64,000 bases of DNA from Streptomyces sp. NBC_00663 (GTDB lineage: Bacteria; Actinomycetota; Actinomycetes; Streptomycetales; Streptomycetaceae): assembly GCF_036226885.1 (NCBI RefSeq), contig NZ_CP109027.1, positions 7,254,001 through 7,318,000 on the forward strand, given 5' to 3'. A model generated the notes under the pieces. The model searched no databases. It saw only the letters and a program-made list of their open reading frames with translations, and had not been told where the DNA came from. The translations under genes and the position numbers were made by a program. This document shows, piece by piece, positions 41,004 through 49,056 of the stretch. The first letter of the stretch is position 1. The number at the start of each line of letters is the position of its first letter.

Positions 41004-42131
41004 TCAGAGCCAGCCGTTGCGCCGGAAGCCTCGGTAGAGGGCCAGACACGCCACGGATATGACACCGAGGACCATGGGGTAGCCGAACGTCCAGTGCAGT
41101 TCCGGCATGTGCTCGAAGTTCATGCCGTACACCCCGCAGACCATCGTCGGCACGGCGACGATGGCCGCCCACGCCGTGATCTTCCGCATGTCCTCGTTCT
41201 GCGCGACCGTCACCTGGGCGAGGTGTGCCTGAAGGATCGAGTTGAGCAGTTCGTCGAACGCGGCGATCTGTTCCTTGGCGCGCAGCAGATGGTCGGAGAC
41301 ATCGCGGAAGTAGGCCTGTATCTCCGAACTGACCACCCGTATGGGACGTGTGGACAACTCCTCGATCGGCCGGGCCAGCGGCACCACGGCCCGCTTCAGT
41401 TCGAGGAGTTCGCGCTTGAGCTGGTAGATGCGCCCCGGGTCGGTCCGCGCACCGTCCTGGGAGAAGACGTCCGTCTCGACCTGGTCGATGTCCTCCTGGA
41501 CCGCGTCCGTGACGTTCAGATAGTCGTCGACCACATGGTCCGCGATCGCGTGCAGCACCGCGGCGGGCCCCTTGGCCAGCTGCTGCGCGTCGGCCTCCAG
41601 CTCCTCGCGCAGCGGGCCCAGCGAGCCGTGCATCCCGTGCCGCACGGTGATCACGAAGTCCTCGCCGACGAACACCATGATCTCGCCGGTGTTCACCACC
41701 TCGCTCGTCGCCGTGAGCTCCTCGTGCTCCACGTAGCAGACGGTCTTGAACACCGCGAACAGCGTCTCGTCGTACCGCTCCAGTTTCGGGCGCTGGTGGG
41801 CCTCGATGGCGTCCTCGACCGCCAGCGGGTGCAGTTCGAAGAGCTCCGCGATGCCGGCGAACTCCTGGTCCGTCGGCTCATGGAGACCGAGCCACACGAA
41901 ACCGTCGCCGTACTTGCGCACGCGCTCCACGGTGTCGACCAGGTCACCGCCACCCGGGACCCGGGCCCCGTCCCGATAGGACACACAGTTCACCACCGAC
42001 GAGCCCAGAGGTGACCTGGCGGGATGGCTCAGGTCGACGCGCGGACGGCGCCGCGCCAGCCGTGCCACCCTGCGAAGGCCGCTGACCCTGCCGAGGCTCG
42101 TGACCTTCCGCAGATTCCCTGCCATGGACAT
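41004..42131 (-). CDS. corA: magnesium/cobalt transport protein CorA
   Basis: 375 aa. A large N-terminal cytoplasmic domain (about residues 1-310) contains DGFVWLGLHEPTDQEF, HPLAVEDAIEAHQRPKLERYDETLFAVFKTV, and RPIEELSTRPIRVVSSEIQAYFRDVSDHL. Two C-terminal membrane helices flank the signature YGMNFEHMPEL (GMN, the selectivity motif). It forms a pentameric Mg2+ channel. The ATG at 42131 has AGGAG six bases upstream; a second ATG at 42125 is possible. Confidence 0.95.
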   Translation of the reverse strand: MSMAGNLRKVTSLGRVSGLRRVARLARRRPRVDLSHPARSPLGSSVVNCVSYRDGARVPGGGDLVDTVERVRKYGDGFVWLGLHEPTDQEFAGIAELFELHPLAVEDAIEAHQRPKLERYDETLFAVFKTVCYVEHEELTATSEVVNTGEIMVFVGEDFVITVRHGMHGSLGPLREELEADAQQLAKGPAAVLHAIADHVVDDYLNVTDAVQEDIDQVETDVFSQDGARTDPGRIYQLKRELLELKRAVVPLARPIEELSTRPIRVVSSEIQAYFRDVSDHLLRAKEQIAAFDELLNSILQAHLAQVTVAQNEDMRKITAWAAIVAVPTMVCGVYGMNFEHMPELHWTFGYPMVLGVISVACLALYRGFRRNGWL

Positions 42132-42411
42132 CTGGAACTCCTTGCATGGATCCCCGCTCGCCGCATCGCTGCGCCCTGGCGTGCCAGTGTGCCAGCCCTG
42201 CGTGAAACGCGGGTAAGCCTGTGGGACCAGGGCGTTCCGCTTTGTTCCCGCCTGTGGACAAGGGCTTTGGGGCGGGCGCCGGGAGCGTTGGGCAAGGGGC
42301 TTTCGGGCCGGTGTGAGGGCTCGGGTACCCCCTCGTGGAGTTGCGTCGCCGTGCTGTCGTACCGGAGCGTCGACCACTATGGACAACCAGGACAACTGGA
42401 ATGATCGCGGC

Positions 42412-43206
42412 ATGATGCGAACCGACGGGTATCTCCTCGACAACCGGCAGACCGAGGCCGGAGAGCGCTTCGACGCCTTCGCCTCCCTCTTCGACCCCAC
42501 GACCTTCCGGCACCTCGAAGGATTCGGTGTCGGCCCCGGCTGGCGCTGCTGGGAGGTCGGGGCCGGCGGCACGTCCGTCGTGTCCTGGCTGGCCAAGAAG
42601 GTGGGCCCGACCGGGCGGGTCGTCGCGACCGACATCGACACCTCCCGGGTCGCCCCGGCCGCCCGGCCGCCGGTCGAGGTGCGTGTCCACGACGTGGGCG
42701 CGGAGGAGCCGCCGGGGGAGGGCTTCGACCTCGTGCACGCGAGGCTCGTCCTCGTCCATGTGCCGGACCGGGAACGGGCGTTGCGGTCGATGATCGAGTC
42801 CCTGCGCCCCGGCGGACGGCTCCTGATCGAGGACGCCGACCCTGCCCTACAGCCCCTGACCTGCCCCGACGAACACGGCCCCGCCGAGCAGCTGGCCAAC
42901 CGACTGCGCACCGGCTTCCGCCGGCTCCTCGCCGACCGCGGCGCCGACCTCTCCTACGGCCGACGCCTCCCGCGCCTGCTCCGCGAGGCCGGACTGCGCC
43001 GCGTGCAGGCCGACGCCTACTTCCCGCTCACCTCACCCGCCTGCGCGGCCCTGGAGTCCGCCACGATCCGCCAGGTCCGCGCCGACCTCGTCACGGCGGG
43101 ACTGGCCACGGACGAGGAGATCGACCGCCACCTGGCGAACGTCGAGGCGGGCACGATGGATCTGGCCACGGCACCGATGATCTCGGCGTGGGGGCGGAAG
43201 GCGTAG
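42412..43206 (+). CDS. class I SAM-dependent methyltransferase
   Basis: 264 aa. Motif I region: WRCWEVGAGGTSVVSWLAKKVGPTGRVVATDID. Then FDLVHARLVLVHVPDRERALRSMIESLRPGGRLLIEDADPALQP is the typical motif after the catalytic strand. Substrate unknown. Start uncertain: ATG 42412 or 42415; an ATG at 42379 would add a short polar leader. No strong Shine-Dalgarno. The 60-bp repeats lie behind the stop. Confidence 0.87.
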   Translation: MMRTDGYLLDNRQTEAGERFDAFASLFDPTTFRHLEGFGVGPGWRCWEVGAGGTSVVSWLAKKVGPTGRVVATDIDTSRVAPAARPPVEVRVHDVGAEEPPGEGFDLVHARLVLVHVPDRERALRSMIESLRPGGRLLIEDADPALQPLTCPDEHGPAEQLANRLRTGFRRLLADRGADLSYGRRLPRLLREAGLRRVQADAYFPLTSPACAALESATIRQVRADLVTAGLATDEEIDRHLANVEAGTMDLATAPMISAWGRKA

Positions 43207-43260
43207 GGAGCGGGAGAGGCAGGGCGCCGCTCGCCCGCCGCCGGGCTGGTGCTGCCCGGA

Positions 43261-43512
43261 GCGCCGGAACACCGGTGGCCCGCCGCCCGGCTTCGGCTCG
43301 CCCGGAATCATCCGGAGGTCGGTGGCAGGAGTGTGGTGGCCTGCGCCGGGTTTTGGCTCTCCTGGAATCATCCGGAGGTCGGTGGCAGGAGTGTGGTGGC
43401 CTGCGCCGGGTTATGGCTCTCCCGGAATCATCCGGAGGCCGGTGGCAGGAGTGTGGTGGCCTGCCACCCGGCTTCGGTTCTCGCCGAGTCATCCGGACGC
43501 CGGTGGCCTGCC
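43261..43512. repeat. 60-bp tandem repeat, about four copies
   Basis: A unit of exactly 60 bp containing AATCATCCGGAGG and GGTGGCAGGAGTGTGGTGGC repeats at 43321, 43381 and 43441, with partial copies before (from about 43261) and after (to about 43512). The middle copies differ by only a few bases. It lies between the convergent methyltransferase and kinase genes and overlaps the last codons of the kinase. Confidence 0.95.
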
Positions 43513-44436
43513 TCCCACCCTCTCGATCGACTTCGCCCCCGCCCGGCACCCCTCCCGCGCCGCGTCCTCCGGTTCGGCGCCGGTGAGGAGGGTGGCGAGG
43601 AAGGCGCCGGTGAAGGCGTCGCCGGCGCCCGTCGTGTCCACAGGCGTGGCCGGGACCGCGGGGAGGCGGGCGGTGACCGTACCCCCGCGAGCCACCAGCG
43701 CACCGTCCGCACCCTGCTTGGCGACCACCAGCGGTACCTGACGGCTGAGCTTGGCCGCCGCGTCCTCCACATCGGGCAACCCGGTCAGCAGACAAGCCTC
43801 GTCCCGGCTCGGCAGCAGGACGTCGACCCCTTCCACCAGCGTGAGAAAACGGTCGATCCCCAGCTTCCTCAGGAACCCGACCGACGCCGGATCCAGACTC
43901 ACCGGCACCCCACGCGCGCGTGCCGACGCCAGCGCCACCTCCACGAACGCGCGGCTCGGCGCGGAGAACAGCAGGTATCCCGACAGATGCAGCCGGGCCA
44001 CCCCGTCGAGCAGTGCGTCCGACCAGTCGCCCGGGTCGAGCCGTATGGCCGCACCACTGTCCGTGAGGAACGTCCGCTCGGCGGCGGCACCCGTGTCGAC
44101 CAGGCAGATCACCGTGCCGGTCGGCGCCTCCGGGTCGACGACGAGACGGGGCCGTACCCCGCGGGCCGCCAGCTCCCGCTCGTGCCAGGCCACCGCGTCC
44201 GCGCCCACCCGGCCGAGCATCCGGACCTCGGGACCACCCCAATGGGCCGCCCAGCAGGCCACGTTGGCACCGGCCCCGCCGGGCAGGGTCCGGATCGCCG
44301 AGACCGTGTCCGTGCCCGCCGCGAGCGGCCCCCGATGCCGGGCGACGATGTCCGTGATGACGTCCCCGACGACGAGCAACGCACCTGACGACGAACCGTC
44401 GTCCCCCGCCTCGGCCCCGGCCCCCTCGGCCCTCAC
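43489..44436 (-). CDS. PfkB-family carbohydrate kinase, probable pseudouridine kinase
   Basis: 315 aa ribokinase fold: ALLVVGDVITDIVARHRGPL at the N-terminus, TLPGGAGANVACWAAHWGG (substrate GG motif) and the C-terminal PfkB signature VDTTGAGDAFTGAFLATLL with the catalytic Asp. Immediately follows psuG (stop TAG, two bases, then GTG), so the pair is a translationally linked operon. The neighbour suggests it phosphorylates pseudouridine to give the 5'-phosphate. The C-terminal tail is REGCRAGAKSIERVGGRPPASG. Confidence 0.88.
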   Translation of the reverse strand: MRAEGAGAEAGDDGSSSGALLVVGDVITDIVARHRGPLAAGTDTVSAIRTLPGGAGANVACWAAHWGGPEVRMLGRVGADAVAWHERELAARGVRPRLVVDPEAPTGTVICLVDTGAAAERTFLTDSGAAIRLDPGDWSDALLDGVARLHLSGYLLFSAPSRAFVEVALASARARGVPVSLDPASVGFLRKLGIDRFLTLVEGVDVLLPSRDEACLLTGLPDVEDAAAKLSRQVPLVVAKQGADGALVARGGTVTARLPAVPATPVDTTGAGDAFTGAFLATLLTGAEPEDAAREGCRAGAKSIERVGGRPPASG

Positions 44437-44438
44437 CG

Positions 44439-45347
44439 CTACGCCCCGGCCCAGGCCGCCGCGATCCGCCCCGCCAACCGCACATTGCCCCGTACCGCAG
44501 CCAGGTTGGCACTGAGAGAGGCGCCGTCGGTGTGCCGTACCAGATAGTCGAGGAGGAAGGGGGTGACGCCTTGGCCCGTGACGCCCCGCTCCTCGCACGC
44601 GTGCAGCGCGTCGGCGAGTACGCGCGCGTGCAGATCGGGATCCAACTGCTCGGCCTCCGGTACGGGATTGGCGACGATCAACGCCGACTCGGGGCCACCC
44701 AGCGTGTCCTGAGCCCGCATCACATCCGCCACCTGCCCCGGGGAGTCCAGCGTCCAGTCCACCGGGTGGCCCGAGTCCGACAGATAGAAGCCGGGGAAGT
44801 GGTCCGTGCCGTACCCTGCCACCGCGACGCCGAGCGTCTCCAGCCGTTGCAGGGTCGCCGGCACGTCCAGGATGGACTTCACGCCCGCGCACACCACCGT
44901 GATCCGCGTCCGCGCCAGCAGCCCCAGGTCGGCCGACTCGTCCTGCGTCACCGTCCACTCCCGGTGCACCCCGCCGAGCCCGCCCGTCGCGAACACACGG
45001 ACACCCGCCAGCGCCGCCAGCAGCGCGGTCCCCGACACCGTGGTCGCCCCGCTCACTCCGGCGGCCACCGCGAGCGGCAGATCACGATGGCCCAGCTTGC
45101 GGATCCCGTCCTCGTTCGCGACCCGCTCCAACTGCTCCTTGTCCAGGCCGACATGGGGCCGCCCGTCCAGCACCGCGATCGTCGCGGGAACCGCGCCCTC
45201 CTGCCGTACGACGTCCTCCAGCTCCAGCGCCACCTGGAGATTGCGCGGTCGCGGCAACCCGTGCGCGATGATCGTGGACTCCAGGGCCACCACGGGTCGA
45301 CGCGCGTCGATCGCCTCGCGCACTTCTTCGGAAACCACCAGCACCAC
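44439..45347 (-). CDS. psuG: pseudouridine-5'-phosphate glycosidase
   Basis: 302 aa. It cleaves pseudouridine 5'-phosphate to uracil and ribose 5-phosphate (Mn2+ enzyme, IndA/YeiN family). Recognised by VVALESTIIAHGLPRPRN, VPATIAVLDGRPHVGL, RDLPLAVAAGVSGATTVSGTALLAALAGVRVFATGGLGGVHR (the G-rich phosphate loop), VCAGVKSILDVPATLQRLETLGV and PGFYLSDSG. The start is GTG 45347 with AGGAGG seven bases upstream. Upstream of the kinase in a two-gene operon. Confidence 0.96.
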   Translation of the reverse strand: MVLVVSEEVREAIDARRPVVALESTIIAHGLPRPRNLQVALELEDVVRQEGAVPATIAVLDGRPHVGLDKEQLERVANEDGIRKLGHRDLPLAVAAGVSGATTVSGTALLAALAGVRVFATGGLGGVHREWTVTQDESADLGLLARTRITVVCAGVKSILDVPATLQRLETLGVAVAGYGTDHFPGFYLSDSGHPVDWTLDSPGQVADVMRAQDTLGGPESALIVANPVPEAEQLDPDLHARVLADALHACEERGVTGQGVTPFLLDYLVRHTDGASLSANLAAVRGNVRLAGRIAAAWAGA

Positions 45348-45446
45348 GCGCCCGCCTCCTGTCGATCGTCCTTCCCTCATCTCTGGCGGGCGGCGCACCC
45401 GGCCAAACCCTTGCGAGCCGTGGGAGACGACACCAGCCTGGGGTGC

Positions 45447-45875
45447 ATGACGGACAACTCGACACGTCTCGACCATGTCGTCCTCTGGGTGCGGGACCCG
45501 GTGGCGTCGGCCGATTTCTACGAGAAGGCGGTCGGCATGCGCCCCCTGCGGGTCACCGAGTTCGCCGCCGGGAAGGCGCCCTTCCCTTCCGTACGGCTCA
45601 ACGACGAGACCATCCTCGATCTCGCCCCGAAGGCCGGGGCGGACCGCATGACGATGCTCCCGGGCGCCGCCGAAAGCGCGGGCCACCCGGTCAATCACAT
45701 CTGCCTGGCCCTGCCGAGCGACGACTTCGACGCACTGCGCACCCGCTTGGAGGAACGCTCGGTGCCCGTCTCGGAGATCTTCCACGACTCCTACGGCGCC
45801 CGGGGCGCGGCCCCGCGCAGCTTCTACTTCCGCGATCCGGACGGCAACGTCTTCGAGGTACGGCACTACGACTGA
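45447..45875 (+). CDS. VOC (glyoxalase/bleomycin-resistance fold) protein
   Basis: 142 aa with two beta-alpha-beta-beta-beta modules: LDHVVLWVRDPVASADFYEKAVGMRPLRVTEF and HICLALPSDDFDALRTRLEERSVPVSEI, ending SFYFRDPDGNVFEVRHYD. His in LDHVVL, His in HICLA and Glu in FEVR are the likely metal ligands. The specific substrate cannot be said. Divergent from psuG with about 100 bp between the starts. Confidence 0.9.
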   Translation: MTDNSTRLDHVVLWVRDPVASADFYEKAVGMRPLRVTEFAAGKAPFPSVRLNDETILDLAPKAGADRMTMLPGAAESAGHPVNHICLALPSDDFDALRTRLEERSVPVSEIFHDSYGARGAAPRSFYFRDPDGNVFEVRHYD

Positions 45876-45895
45876 CCGGCTCACCGACGGGCGAG

Positions 45896-45921
45896 GGGGT
45901 CCACGCGCGCGTGGACCCCCT
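45896..45921. terminator. perfect 26-bp palindrome, bidirectional terminator
   Basis: Arms GGGGGTCCACGCG and CGCGTGGACCCCC form a fully complementary 13-bp hairpin between the convergent VOC and formaldehyde dehydrogenase genes, with a TTGAGG tail on the plus strand. Confidence 0.85.
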
Positions 45922-45928
45922 TGAGGCG

Positions 45929-47161
45929 TCAGACGGGCCGTACGCCCTTCAGCGCCCCGTGCGGGTCGAGCACGTACTTCCGGCTCGCGCCCTGGTCGAA
46001 CTCGGCGTAACCGCGCGGTGCGTCCTCGATCCCGATGACGGTCGCGTTGACCGCCTTCGCGATGTGCACGCGCTCGTGCAGGATCGCCATCATCAGACCC
46101 CGGTGGTACTTCATCACCGGACACTGACCGGTGGTGAACCGGTGGCTCCTGGCCCAGCCGAGCCCGAGCCGCACCTTCAGCGTCCCGGACTTCGCGTCCT
46201 CGTCGACCCCGCCGGGGTCATCCGTGACATACAGACCGGGGATGCCGAGGGCGCCGCCCGCGCGCGTGATGCCCATCAGGGAGTTCAGGACCGTGGCGGG
46301 TGCCTCCGGAGCCTCGGGGCCATGTGCCCGGGCCTCGAAGCCGACCGCGTCGACCGCGGCGTCCACCTCGGGCTCGCCGAGGATCTGCGCGATCTGCTCG
46401 CCCACACTGCCGCGCGAGACGTCGACGGTCTCGCAGCCGAAGCTGCGCGCCTGGGCCAGCCGCTCGGCGTTGAGGTCGCCGACGATGACGACCGCGGCAC
46501 CCAGCAGCTGCGCGGACGCGGCCGCCGCCAGCCCCACCGGGCCCGCCCCGGCGACGTACACCGTCGAACCGACACCGGCGCCCGAGCTCACCACGCCGTG
46601 GAAGCCGGTCGGGAAGATGTCCGACAGCATGGTCAGATCGAGCAGCTTCGCGCGCGCCTGGTCCCGGTCCGGGAACTTCAGCAGGTTGAAGTCCGCGTAC
46701 GGCACCATCGCGTACTCGGCCTGGCCGCCGACCCAGCCGCCCATGTCGACATAGCCGTAGGCCGCTCCGGGGCGCGCGGGGTTGACGTTCAGACAGATGC
46801 CGGTGGCCCGCTCCTTGCAGTTGCGGCACCGGCCGCAGGCGATGTTGAACGGTACGGAGACGATGTCGCCGACGTCGACGGTCTCGACGTCCGGTCCCCG
46901 TTCTACGACCTCTCCGGTGATCTCGTGTCCGAGGACCAGCCCCTCGGGCGCGGTCGTCCGCCCGCGCACCATGTGCTGGTCGCTGCCGCAGATGTTGGTG
47001 GCGAGCACCTTGAGGATCACTCCGTGCCGGCACTTGCGGCCGACGTTCTCCGGTGCGACCCCCGGCCCGTCCTGCAATTCGAGCGTCGGGTGGTCGATGG
47101 TCCTGACCTCCACCGCGCCCGGCTTCAGATACGCGACTGCCCTGTTCCCGCTTCCGCTCAT
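45929..47161 (-). CDS. fdhA: formaldehyde dehydrogenase, glutathione-independent
   Basis: 410 aa zinc-containing, tightly NAD-bound dehydrogenase/dismutase. Zinc and structural motifs are NICGSDQHMVRGRTTAPEGLVLGHEITGEV and CGRCRNCKERATGICLNVN. Nucleotide binding is VYVAGAGPVGLAAAASAQLLGAAVVIVGD. The segments GGWVGGQAEYAMVPYADFNLL and HRFTTGQCPVMKYHRGLMMAIL fit the Pseudomonas putida FdhA type (about 400 residues). It oxidises formaldehyde to formate without glutathione, sensible for an organism that uses mycothiol. Confidence 0.95.
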   Translation of the reverse strand: MSGSGNRAVAYLKPGAVEVRTIDHPTLELQDGPGVAPENVGRKCRHGVILKVLATNICGSDQHMVRGRTTAPEGLVLGHEITGEVVERGPDVETVDVGDIVSVPFNIACGRCRNCKERATGICLNVNPARPGAAYGYVDMGGWVGGQAEYAMVPYADFNLLKFPDRDQARAKLLDLTMLSDIFPTGFHGVVSSGAGVGSTVYVAGAGPVGLAAAASAQLLGAAVVIVGDLNAERLAQARSFGCETVDVSRGSVGEQIAQILGEPEVDAAVDAVGFEARAHGPEAPEAPATVLNSLMGITRAGGALGIPGLYVTDDPGGVDEDAKSGTLKVRLGLGWARSHRFTTGQCPVMKYHRGLMMAILHERVHIAKAVNATVIGIEDAPRGYAEFDQGASRKYVLDPHGALKGVRPV

Positions 47162-47283
47162 GCGTGATCGCCGTCCCTTCGGCTCCGATGTCTTCGGATG
47201 CCAGTGGCTGTGCGCAGGGCGGAGTCTGCTACCGCATCGGCCTTCCGGCCAGCCGTCGCGCACGGACCGGAGGCGGCCGCCTC

Positions 47284-47838
47284 TCAGAACAGCGGTTCGG
47301 GGAGCACTCCCTCCAGGGCGAGCAGCTTCCGCTTGGTCTCCAGCCCGCCCCCGAACCCGCCGATCCCGCCGTCGCTCTCCACGACCCGGTGGCAGGGCAC
47401 GACCACCGGCAGCGGATTGGAACCCATCGCCACCCCGACCGCCTGGGCCGCGCCCGGCTGGCCGACCCGCCCGGCCAGATCGCCGTACCCGACGACGCTG
47501 CCGTACGGCACCCCGGCCGCCAGCTCGCGCAGCACCTGCCGGTTGAAGCCGGAGATCAGCGACCAGTCCAGGGGCAGCTCGAAATCGCGCCGCCGACCCT
47601 CGAAGTACGCCCTCACCTGGCGTATCGGCTCGGCCAGCAGCGGGGAGCCGGGCGCCTCGACGGGCGCGCTGCCCAGTCGGGAGGCGAGCCGGTCCAGCGC
47701 CTTGTCGCGCACCGGCTCGGTGGCGTGGAACACGACGTTGACGAGTCCGTCGCGGGTCGCGGCCAGCAGCAGGGGGCCGATGTCGGTACCGACGACGGCC
47801 CACACGACCTGCTGCGCGTTCTGCCCATGGCTGTCCAT
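47284..47838 (-). CDS. ogt: methylated-DNA--[protein]-cysteine S-methyltransferase
   Basis: 184 aa. Repairs O6-methylguanine and O4-methylthymine by transferring the methyl group to its own Cys149 in VVVPCHRVV. N-terminal: GTDIGPLLLAATRDGLVNVVF. DNA-binding helix-turn-helix: FNRQVLRELAAGVPYGSVVGYGDLAGRVGQPGAAQAVGVAMGSNPL. C-terminal: GIGGFGGGLETKRKLLALEG. A single Ogt-type domain without an Ada regulator domain. It has a PafBC-type promoter whose -10 ends six bases before the ATG, so translation is leaderless. Confidence 0.95.
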   Translation of the reverse strand: MDSHGQNAQQVVWAVVGTDIGPLLLAATRDGLVNVVFHATEPVRDKALDRLASRLGSAPVEAPGSPLLAEPIRQVRAYFEGRRRDFELPLDWSLISGFNRQVLRELAAGVPYGSVVGYGDLAGRVGQPGAAQAVGVAMGSNPLPVVVPCHRVVESDGGIGGFGGGLETKRKLLALEGVLPEPLF

Positions 47839-47844
47839 GCGCCC

Positions 47845-47867
47845 ACCGTACGACCCACCACTGACAA
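47845..47867 (-). promoter_or_regulatory. PafBC-type damage promoter of ogt
   Basis: On the minus strand: TTGTCAGTG (47867-47859), 8 bases, TACGGT (47850-47845), 6 bases, ATG. An exact match to the actinobacterial RecA-independent damage promoter consensus TTGTCRGTG-N8-TAnnnT. Confidence 0.85.
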
Positions 47868-47891
47868 CGCCCTGCGAGGCGGCCCCGGGCC

Positions 47892-48767
47892 TCAGGACCC
47901 GCTGGTCGCGTCCCGGACCACGTCGGGCTTGTTGCTGATGAGGCCGTCGACTCCGTACCCGGCGACCCGGCGGGCGGTCTCCGCGCTGTTGACGGTCCAC
48001 GCGAAGACCTCCAGCGGCTTGCCGTGCGCCCCGTCGAAGGCCTGGACGGCGGCCACGTAACCGGAGGTGATCGTGGTGTGCGAGGGGTTGATCTGGTCGG
48101 TGAACCGCGCGAGTGCGTGCAGGTCCGCCACGGACGGCGTACCGAGGAGGCCGGTCTTGACGCCGGGCTTCAGCTGGTGGACGGTGCGCACGCTGTCCGC
48201 ACTGAAGCTCTGCACGATCAGCCGGCTCGCGAGGTGCCCGCTGTCGAGCCAGCCCTCGTTGGCGAGGACCTTGAGGGTCTGCTGCTCGATGCCCGGGTAG
48301 AGGGTCGGGTTCTTGATCTCCAGGAGGAGCTTCTGGTGGTTGCGGTCGACCCGGCGCACGTACTGCTCCAGCGTCGGCACGCGCGTGCCCGCGTAGGAGG
48401 GGCCGAACCAACTGCCCGCGTCGAGGCGCGCGATCTCGGCGGCGGTGAAGTCCTTCACCTTCCAGGGCGCCCGGCCGGGGAAGACCTGCTCGACGTCGGT
48501 GGTGCGCTGGAGGCTGTCGTCGTGGATGACGACGAGCTTGCCGTCCTTGGTGCGCTGGACGTCGTTCTCGACCCAGTGGATGCCCAGCCCGGCCGCGGTG
48601 TCGACGGCGGCCAGGGTGTTCTCGGGAGCGTAGGCGGAGGCGCCCCGGTGGGCGATGACCGTGGGCCGTTCGCCGTCGTCGGCGGCCCGGACGTCGGAGG
48701 AGGGAAGCAGGAGGGCGACGGTCCCCAGGAGCGCGGTGGTCGTGGCGGCAACAGCACGCGCGTGCAT
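47892..48767 (-). CDS. secreted glycerophosphodiester phosphodiesterase
   Basis: 291 aa. Residues 1-28 are a signal peptide (MHARAVAATTTALLGTVALLL..., cleavage after VRA). The GDPD TIM barrel has HRGASAYAPENTLAAVDTAAGLGIHWVENDVQRTKDGKLVVIHDDSLQRTT (His40, Arg41, Glu/Asp metal ligands, second His) and ends FAWTVNSAETARRVAGYGVDGLISNKPD. It hydrolyses glycerophosphodiesters to glycerol 3-phosphate, used for phosphate or carbon scavenging. The start is ATG 48767 with AAGGAG five bases before; ATG at 48782 would add MQGVR. Confidence 0.92.
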   Translation of the reverse strand: MHARAVAATTTALLGTVALLLPSSDVRAADDGERPTVIAHRGASAYAPENTLAAVDTAAGLGIHWVENDVQRTKDGKLVVIHDDSLQRTTDVEQVFPGRAPWKVKDFTAAEIARLDAGSWFGPSYAGTRVPTLEQYVRRVDRNHQKLLLEIKNPTLYPGIEQQTLKVLANEGWLDSGHLASRLIVQSFSADSVRTVHQLKPGVKTGLLGTPSVADLHALARFTDQINPSHTTITSGYVAAVQAFDGAHGKPLEVFAWTVNSAETARRVAGYGVDGLISNKPDVVRDATSGS

Positions 48768-48939
48768 GCGTACTCCTTGCATCGAGCGTTCACGGACAGC
48801 TCCACTGTGACAGCAGAGGGTCAACAGCAGAGGAGTACAGAATGACCACAGATTGAATGGAGTTGCCCAACTCCGCTCACCGGTGCCGCACAACTGCGGC
48901 AACGGCGTGGCAAGGGCGTGTTTCTTTGCCGGAAAATCG

Positions 48940-48968
48940 TTCGACCATTCCGGTGGGGGTCATACTCT
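48940..48968 (+). promoter_or_regulatory. possible promoter of the MHYT gene
   Basis: TTCGAC, 17 bases, TACTCT. A moderate match to the vegetative consensus, leaving a leader of about 80 bases. This is the only candidate in the 289-bp gap between the divergent GDPD and MHYT genes. Confidence 0.4.
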
Positions 48969-49056
48969 TCGCCTCGGCCCTGACCGCTCGGGCGGTCCTG
49001 GGAGGGGCGCATTTCAGCACATTCCGGGACGCAAGAAGGCGGAAGGGTAGCCGCGC

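Noticed and set aside
43261..43512. CRISPR array
   Set aside because: The 60-bp units are contiguous with no variable spacers, and there are no cas genes.
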